The position numbers and the translations under genes are program-made. Shown here piece after piece: positions 4,784 to 8,991 of a stretch of 8,991 nt of DNA. Position 1 is the first letter of the stretch. Each line of letters begins with the position of its first letter. The notes under the pieces are model-generated. The model searched no databases, had not been told where the DNA came from, and worked only from the letters and a program-made list of their open reading frames with translations. The stretch lies in contig JACPXA010000036.1 of assembly GCA_016196785.1 (NCBI GenBank), positions 1 to 8,991 on the forward strand, written 5' to 3'. The stretch comes from Elusimicrobiota bacterium. Its GTDB lineage: Bacteria; Elusimicrobiota; Elusimicrobia; 2-01-FULL-59-12; JACPXA01.

Positions 4784-6920
4784 AATAGGACTTGGTGGTG
4801 AGGGACACGCCGCGGTAGTAGTGCCTTACGATCTTTCGATATGAGGCGCCTCGTTCGGCGAGGCCGGCGGCGCCACTTTGGCAGAGGCCAACGGCATGTC
4901 CCCACCCGCCTCCATAGACGAACAACCGATCAAGGTTTCCCTTTCGTCCCCACGCGGGTTCAAGGATCATCAGGGTACTCCGCATGAACCCCAACCCCAG
5001 CGCTGCCCTGATCTCGTTTTCCTTGTCAAGTACAACCGTCTTCTCTGATCCAAGAATCCTCAGACCATTCAGGTGACCTGAGCGGCTTCGCCGGCCAGGC
5101 TCCAGCCGTTGCAGCCTCCCGATCGCATACTTGCGGTTCAGCCGTTCCTCAAGCTCCGTCCGCGGCACAATGCGCAACCAGCGGAACTCAGCCGGATAGC
5201 AGTATTTCGGAATGTTGCAATACACGTTGGGGTTCCCTTTAATCCACAGCTCTAACCCCCACGGTGACTGGGGGGGTGCCACCTCGGGTGGCGCATCAGA
5301 CATTCCCTGCAGATAGGAGACCTCTCCCCATCCCTTCAGTTCTTTTGAGCTTTGGGTATGTCCCCCACAGTTGGAGGAGTAGAGGGCATGGATGAGCTTT
5401 CCTTCTTTGGTCAGGACCTCTCCCCGTGTGGCATCCACCGCTTGCCGACCCCGTTGATCTTCGGGCTTGACGCCCCGGTATACCTGACAGTGCTGATCAT
5501 CACAGAGGTCGTAGCCATACCGGCTATGTGGCTTGATCGTTTTCCTCCGATACTGCGCGTTGGACCGAGAGATCACGGCTTGAGCCTTGAGCGCCTCCGT
5601 GGGCCAGTAGGTGCTCATCTCGGAGGGGAGGACGCTATAGAGATACTCTTCGAGGTTCGCCGTGTTGACTAGGAGTAAGCCCAACTCGGGATGTGGCGTA
5701 ACCTCGATGGTTCCTCGGTACTCGCGGTCTTGGATGCCAGCCCAAGCGAACCCTTTCCCGTAGGTAATGTCGTGAAGAATAATCGTCTGGGTGTCCGGGT
5801 GTTTGAGGGTAATCACCAACGTTTCTTGAAAGGTTCCCAACACCTGCCCTTGAGGATCTACAATCTCACACGCCGAGTGAGCCCGTGAACTGACCTGGAT
5901 CACCCAGAGAGCCCCTTGATTCCCTCGCACCAACGGGGCGCTTAGGGACTGAGCGTACGTTGCCCGTAAGCGATTCCCTTCCTCGTGGATGGTGCCAACT
6001 GGGGCACTTTGGGAAACGATGGTGAAGGGACCACCGCAGCGGAACTCGAGCCGTTGTTTGGGGATGGGTTTCCCTTTGCCGTTTGTGCCAATTCCGACTC
6101 TGAGGAGCGGAATCCGTCCCCGCCGAGTGGCAGGCTGGACGATAGAAGCCTTGGCAATCCGCTTGGGGGGAATGAGCTCCTCCGGCTTTTTGGTGAGGAG
6201 GGGGGTGAGCGCTTCCTTGCGTTCCTTCGCCTCCGGGTGGTGGGGATCAATGTCTAAGATCTTCACATACTGTTTCCAGGCCTCATCGGTGTTCCCCAAA
6301 CGCTCATAGGCGCGCGCGAGCGGCAACCGCACCTCGGTGAAATTGTAATCTTCCTTTAAGGTTTTGAGATACTTCTGAATGGCCTCCTGAAATTTGCCCA
6401 TCGCCGTATAGGCTTCCCCCAAGACAAAATACGCTGGAGCAAACCACGGCCGTTGCTTGGTGAGCACCAGGAGCGGTTCAATCGCTTGAGCCCACGCCTT
6501 GTCCTTCACCAAGGTTTCCCCAATCCCGAAGAACGCGGACGAATTCTCGGGGTCGAACTGAAGAGAGCGACGGAAGTGCTGAAGCGCTACCCGCCGGTGG
6601 CCTTGATGTGCAGCGATCCATCCGAGCCAGGCCTGAAGCGTCGCATCCTCTGGACGTCGTTTAGCGGCTTCTTTCCCATACCGATAGGCGTCTTTATAAT
6701 GCCCCAGGTCACGACAAACCACTGCGGTTTGGAGATAGGCTTCCGCCTCGTTCGGGTTGGCCTCGATGGCACGCTGGTACGCGGCCAGGGCTTCCTCCAG
6801 CGCTCCTTCGAAATAACGTTGGTGGCCCTGCTGAAGGAAGATCGCTTCATCGCCAGCCCACGCGAGGGGCAGAGATGCCACTAACGTCACAAGCATGATC
6901 GCCAATTTCTTCACGGTCAA
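4782..6920 (-). CDS. exported TPR-repeat protein with SpoIID/LytB domain, probable lytic transglycosylase
   Basis: A 712-residue envelope protein. Signal peptide MTVKKLAIMLVTLVASLPLAWAG ends near residue 22. About six TPR units follow (roughly 27-230, with markers such as AYLQTA, LGWIAAHQG and YFVLGEAYTAMGKFQEA), then a basic linker and the SpoIID domain (about 270-710). SpoIID-type motifs: VLPSEM with the likely catalytic Glu at 434, CQVYRG (478-483), SSNCGGHT (515-522) and GGGWGHAVGLCQSGA (670-684). In Bacillus, SpoIID cleaves glycan strands lacking stem peptides during engulfment; in non-sporulators LytB-type proteins act in wall turnover. The TPR part probably binds partners. TTG at 6920 is 6 nt past the permease stop, with AGG 5 nt upstream; GTG at 6914 is an alternative. 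Last gene of the metal-transport operon. Its 3' end is duplicated downstream. Confidence 0.88.
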   Translation of the reverse strand: MTVKKLAIMLVTLVASLPLAWAGDEAIFLQQGHQRYFEGALEEALAAYQRAIEANPNEAEAYLQTAVVCRDLGHYKDAYRYGKEAAKRRPEDATLQAWLGWIAAHQGHRRVALQHFRRSLQFDPENSSAFFGIGETLVKDKAWAQAIEPLLVLTKQRPWFAPAYFVLGEAYTAMGKFQEAIQKYLKTLKEDYNFTEVRLPLARAYERLGNTDEAWKQYVKILDIDPHHPEAKERKEALTPLLTKKPEELIPPKRIAKASIVQPATRRGRIPLLRVGIGTNGKGKPIPKQRLEFRCGGPFTIVSQSAPVGTIHEEGNRLRATYAQSLSAPLVRGNQGALWVIQVSSRAHSACEIVDPQGQVLGTFQETLVITLKHPDTQTIILHDITYGKGFAWAGIQDREYRGTIEVTPHPELGLLLVNTANLEEYLYSVLPSEMSTYWPTEALKAQAVISRSNAQYRRKTIKPHSRYGYDLCDDQHCQVYRGVKPEDQRGRQAVDATRGEVLTKEGKLIHALYSSNCGGHTQSSKELKGWGEVSYLQGMSDAPPEVAPPQSPWGLELWIKGNPNVYCNIPKYCYPAEFRWLRIVPRTELEERLNRKYAIGRLQRLEPGRRSRSGHLNGLRILGSEKTVVLDKENEIRAALGLGFMRSTLMILEPAWGRKGNLDRLFVYGGGWGHAVGLCQSGAAGLAERGASYRKIVRHYYRGVSLTTKSY

Positions 6921-6926
6921 CTAAAC

Positions 6927-7769
6927 CTAGGAGGTAGAGCGGAGGCGGCGCGAGAGCCCGACCCCGAGAGCGACCAAGGCGAGAACGATGCCGAAGGTGC
7001 AGATCACCGTGGCGCCGGTGGGGGCATCCAGCCAGTAGGACCCCGCGATCCCAACCAGGCTTACCAGCGTTCCCACCGCCCAACCGATGATCAGCCGGAC
7101 GCCGATCCGCTCTGCCAGCAACATGGCGGTCACCGCCGGGACGATCAGGAAGGAAAACACGAGCAGCACGCCGGCAATCGCTACGGAGGAGGTCACCACG
7201 ATCCCGAACGTGACATAAAACAAGAAATCCCAGCGGCGGACCTTGATCCCTTCCCGGAAGGCCTGTTCGGGGGCGGTCGAGATGAGGAGAAATGGCCGCC
7301 GCCACCACCAATGGAGCAATCCGACGCCGCTATAGAGGAGGCCCATCTTGATGACCTCGTGTGGCGACACCGCGAGGAGGTTCCCCACCAAGATGTACTT
7401 GATGTGTTCCGTCCCCTCGGGCGCCCGGTCAATGATCAAAATGGCCGCCGCTGCGCTCACCGCATAGACAATCCCAATGATGGCTTCCTGGGGAATCCGC
7501 CGGTGAGCCGAGCGCGTGAACGCGAACACCGCCGCCCCCAACACTGTGAAGCCAAGCGAGAAGTAGTACGCGGTAGAGCCATGCATACTGAACCCGGCCA
7601 GGAAGGCGATGGTCGTCCCCAGCGCTGCAACCTGCGCCAGCGAGAGGTCCACGAAGATAACCCCCCGCTCGACCACGTGGAGGCCCAGGTAGGCGTGGAT
7701 GCCTGTGAGGACGAGACACGCCAAACCTGGCCACAAGAGCAGCGAGAGGATCTCAGGCGGAGAACCCAT
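6927..7769 (-). CDS. znuB: metal (zinc/manganese-type) ABC transporter permease, ABC-3 family
   Basis: Inner-membrane subunit of a ZnuB/TroC/MntB-type importer. About 280 residues with seven to eight hydrophobic segments, the usual size. Family landmarks: GVIFVDLSLAQVAALG (about 36-51), YILVGNLLAV (125-134), and GVLLVFSFLIVPA (200-212) in a late membrane helix. The metal cannot be read from the sequence; zinc, manganese or iron are possible. ATG at 7769 is 2 nt past the stop of the binding-protein gene; a GTG at 7772 overlaps that stop by one base. Neither has a good ribosome binding site, so translation is probably coupled to the gene before it. The ATPase subunit normally encoded alongside is absent from the window. 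Confidence 0.92.
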   Translation of the reverse strand: MGSPPEILSLLLWPGLACLVLTGIHAYLGLHVVERGVIFVDLSLAQVAALGTTIAFLAGFSMHGSTAYYFSLGFTVLGAAVFAFTRSAHRRIPQEAIIGIVYAVSAAAAILIIDRAPEGTEHIKYILVGNLLAVSPHEVIKMGLLYSGVGLLHWWWRRPFLLISTAPEQAFREGIKVRRWDFLFYVTFGIVVTSSVAIAGVLLVFSFLIVPAVTAMLLAERIGVRLIIGWAVGTLVSLVGIAGSYWLDAPTGATVICTFGIVLALVALGVGLSRRLRSTS

Positions 7770-7771
7770 CA

Positions 7772-8701
7772 CTACTTAGTCTCGCTGAGCCCGAGCGCCT
7801 GGCGGAGCAGCGTGAACTGACGATCGAAGAGATCAACGTACGTTTTGATCTCAGGTTCTGCCCCTACGGATGGCGGGAAGAGGACGAGCTTCGCACCGGT
7901 GTCTCGCGCGATTTTCTCCGGGAGTTTAACGTCGAAGTAGGGTTCAACGAGGAGCAGGGGGATCCGTTCCCGTTTGATTTGCGCCGTCAGGGTCTGGATA
8001 TGCCCAGGGGAGGGAGGGATCCCTGGTTTCGGTTCGATGTGATTCATCACCACGAGCCCGAACCGTTTGGCGAAGTTGGGCCAGGAGTTGTGGTAGGTGA
8101 CGACCTTGGTCCCTTTCAGCGGGGCCATCAGCGCATCCCAGGTTTTTTCCGCCTTGGTCAGTCGAGCCTCAAACCCCGCCAGGTTGGTCTGAAACGCCTC
8201 GGCGTGCGATGGGTCAATGGCGGCCAATCGTTCCGCAATCCGCTTTGCGATGATCCGCCCGTTGGCCGGGTCCAGCCAGTAGTGCGGGTTCCCGAACGGA
8301 TGCACATCGCCCAACGACCGATCCACCACGCCGGTCGGCTTCTGGAGAATCTCACATCCCTCCGAGGCATCCAGGAAGCCCGGGTTGCCGGGCAGGATCC
8401 GACGATTCCTAGCGTTGGTCAAGAGAGGGGGAGCCCACGCAACCTCCAGCTCCAACCCCACTTGGATGAAGAGATCCGCCCGAGCCAGTTTTAGAAGATA
8501 GCTGGGCTTGGCGTCAACGAAGTGGGGGTCCTGATAGCCGCGCGCGATAGGCGTCGCCTCCACGAAGGACCCGCCCACCTCCCGCGCCAGCGCGGCGAGA
8601 TCTTCTGTCGTCGTCGCGACATACAGCTTCGCCCATGCCATAGCGGGGACAAGCCCACACAAGATCAAGATACTGAGCAGCAATCTTTGGAGTCGTCGCA
8701 T
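7772..8701 (-). CDS. znuA: periplasmic metal-binding protein of an ABC importer (ZnuA/TroA, cluster A-I)
   Basis: Captures a divalent metal and delivers it to the permease encoded next. 309 residues, close to the family's usual length. The signal peptide runs to about residue 24 (cleavage after AWA). The Cys at 15 lacks a lipobox (LILC), so the protein is probably soluble, which suits a Gram-negative periplasm. Likely metal ligands: H60 in YQDPHFVDAKPS, H140 in GNPHYWLDP, H204 in TYHNSWPNFAKRFGL, and an acidic residue in VEPYFDVKLPEKIA (E253 or D257). The His-rich loop of many ZnuA proteins is missing, so zinc over manganese is not certain. ATG at 8701 is chosen for the signal peptide and for AAGGAGG (8707-8713), 5 nt upstream. 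The frame stays open to 8935, but that stretch is the inserted palindromic element. Confidence 0.93.
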   Translation of the reverse strand: MRRLQRLLLSILILCGLVPAMAWAKLYVATTTEDLAALAREVGGSFVEATPIARGYQDPHFVDAKPSYLLKLARADLFIQVGLELEVAWAPPLLTNARNRRILPGNPGFLDASEGCEILQKPTGVVDRSLGDVHPFGNPHYWLDPANGRIIAKRIAERLAAIDPSHAEAFQTNLAGFEARLTKAEKTWDALMAPLKGTKVVTYHNSWPNFAKRFGLVVMNHIEPKPGIPPSPGHIQTLTAQIKRERIPLLLVEPYFDVKLPEKIARDTGAKLVLFPPSVGAEPEIKTYVDLFDRQFTLLRQALGLSETK

Positions 8702-8708
8702 CGAAGCC

Positions 8709-8717
8709 TCCTTAAAA
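8709..8717 (+). repeat. target-site duplication TCCTTAAAA, left copy
   Basis: On the minus strand this reads TTTTAAGGA and supplies the AAGGA of the znuA ribosome binding site (AAGGAGG, 8707-8713). Identical to 8913-8921. Confidence 0.7.
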
Positions 8718-8718
8718 G

Positions 8719-8760
8719 GAAGCAGGAAATCGTTTGGGGGGAAGGGGGGAGAGCCGGGGG
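8719..8760 (+). repeat. left terminal inverted repeat of the MITE-like element
   Basis: Begins GAAGCAGGAAATCG, continues through TTT and G-runs, and ends GAGCCGGGGG. It pairs with 8877-8911 over 23 bp without mismatch (8719-8741) and then over AGAGCCGGGGG, interrupted by extra GGGGAA-type bases in this arm (two G6 runs here against one G7 run in the other). Confidence 0.8.
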
Positions 8761-8876
8761 CGTGGCTGCGTTCGCTACGCTTCTGGCCCTCCTCGAAATT
8801 CTGCTGTGCTCGGGCGCATGCGCGCCCTGCGCTCAGCGAATTTCTACGGAGGCCGCTTAGGCTCACTCCGCCACAT

Positions 8877-8911
8877 CCCCCGGCTCTCCCCCCCAAACGA
8901 TTTCCTGCTTC
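8877..8911 (-). repeat. right terminal inverted repeat of the MITE-like element
   Basis: Read on the minus strand it gives GAAGCAGGAAATCG, TTT, a seven-G run and AGAGCCGGGGG, matching the left arm. The outermost base pair of the element (G at 8718, G at 8912) does not match as an inverted repeat. Confidence 0.8.
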
Positions 8912-8912
8912 G

Positions 8913-8921
8913 TCCTTAAAA
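8913..8921 (+). repeat. target-site duplication TCCTTAAAA, right copy
   Basis: On the minus strand this reads TTTTAAGGA and supplies the last codon base-run and the TAA stop (8916-8918) of the upstream gene. Identical to 8709-8717. Confidence 0.7.
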
Positions 8922-8991
8922 TGGGTGGGCGCCATGGGGCCCCAGGTTGAAGGTTACCTTCACAAACCCCAGGGTTTCACGGGCGCCGTCT
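8916..8991 (-). CDS. C-terminal end of an unidentified gene upstream of znuA (5' part outside window)
   Basis: An open minus frame of 24 codons enters at the window edge and ends at TAA 8916-8918. It reads ETLGFVKVTFNLGPHGAHPF at its end. The alternating hydrophobic/polar pattern and terminal Phe are compatible with the last strand of an outer-membrane beta-barrel, but that is a guess from 24 residues. The main support for a real gene is position: before the MITE-like insertion, its stop codon would have overlapped the znuA ribosome binding site (TAAGGAGG) in a typical operon junction. Confidence 0.45.
   Translation of the reverse strand, partial: DGARETLGFVKVTFNLGPHGAHPF

Larger units (their letters stand above)
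8718..8912. mobile_element. MITE-like 195-bp imperfect palindromic element
   Basis: The outer arms are near-perfect inverted repeats. The whole unit can fold on itself around GGGCGC-ATGC-GCGCCC (8812-8827), with further inner pairing such as GAAATTC (8795-8801) against GAATTTC (8838-8844). Perfect 9-bp direct repeats TCCTTAAAA flank it, as expected for a target-site duplication. It holds no credible gene. Excision together with one repeat rebuilds a compact junction between the upstream gene and znuA. Not recognised as a named family. A non-autonomous DNA transposon is the best reading; which transposase mobilises it is unknown. Confidence 0.75.

Noticed and set aside
8650..8701. Lipoprotein signal in the ZnuA-like protein (Cys 15)
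   Set aside because: The residue before the Cys is Leu, not Gly, Ala or Ser, and a standard AWA cleavage site follows.
8702..8935. N-terminal extension of the znuA frame upstream to 8935
   Set aside because: It would add 78 residues, remove the signal peptide from the N-terminus and translate the palindromic element. The ATG at 8701 has a strong ribosome binding site and a clear signal peptide behind it.
8935..8977. Three consecutive palindromes: TGGGGCCCCA, TGAAGGT-T-ACCTTCA, AAACCC-CA-GGGTTT, possible metal-regulator operators
   Set aside because: They fall inside a frame that appears to code the C-terminus of the upstream gene and match no Zur, MntR or ArsR box I can defend. They could be revisited if that gene proves spurious.

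Overview
The window is a bacterial chromosome segment of fairly high GC. It carries a split proline-catabolism pair, an endonuclease III of the archaeal/thermophile-like subtype, a zinc/manganese-type ABC importer, and a SpoIID/LytB-type peptidoglycan protein with TPR repeats in a locus with no visible sporulation genes. This mix suits a Gram-negative lineage such as Nitrospirota or Methylomirabilota (NC10). That placement is an impression from gene content and is weakly supported.

Left (1-2118, minus strand): a two-gene proline operon. A 417-residue proline dehydrogenase overlaps by 14 bp the gene for 1-pyrroline-5-carboxylate dehydrogenase, which runs off the left edge. A good sigma70-like promoter lies just upstream. 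Centre-left (2169-3020, plus strand): endonuclease III, transcribed divergently from a promoter whose -35 hexamer coincides with that of the proline operon, then tRNA-Arg(ACG).

Centre (3021-4391): ten bases past the tRNA lies an AT-richer Y1/HUH (REP-associated type) transposase element with perfect 19-bp inverted ends. It sits in the 5' part of a zinc-ribbon gene that has a strong ribosome binding site, and the frame stays open from that fragment into the transposase. Next, on the plus strand, come a promoter with a 10-bp palindrome in its spacer, a possible 11-residue Arg-rich leader ORF, and a small exported protein of unknown function.

Right (4730-8991, minus strand): one gene string reads leftward. 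It consists of the C-terminal end of an unidentified gene, a metal-binding periplasmic protein (znuA-like), its permease (znuB-like) and a TPR-SpoIID protein. The last three are tightly packed (-1 to 6 bp apart), which suggests one operon; no ATPase gene is in the window. Directly after the SpoIID stop codon is a diverged second copy of its last 17 codons plus stop, a scar of a paralogous 3' end.

The most striking structure is a 195-bp imperfect palindrome (8718-8912) between the upstream gene and znuA, bounded by perfect 9-bp direct repeats TCCTTAAAA. It has the anatomy of a MITE. Removing it and one repeat rebuilds a compact TAAGGAGG junction in which the upstream stop codon abuts the znuA ribosome binding site. 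The target duplication therefore regenerated both signals, leaving both reading frames intact.
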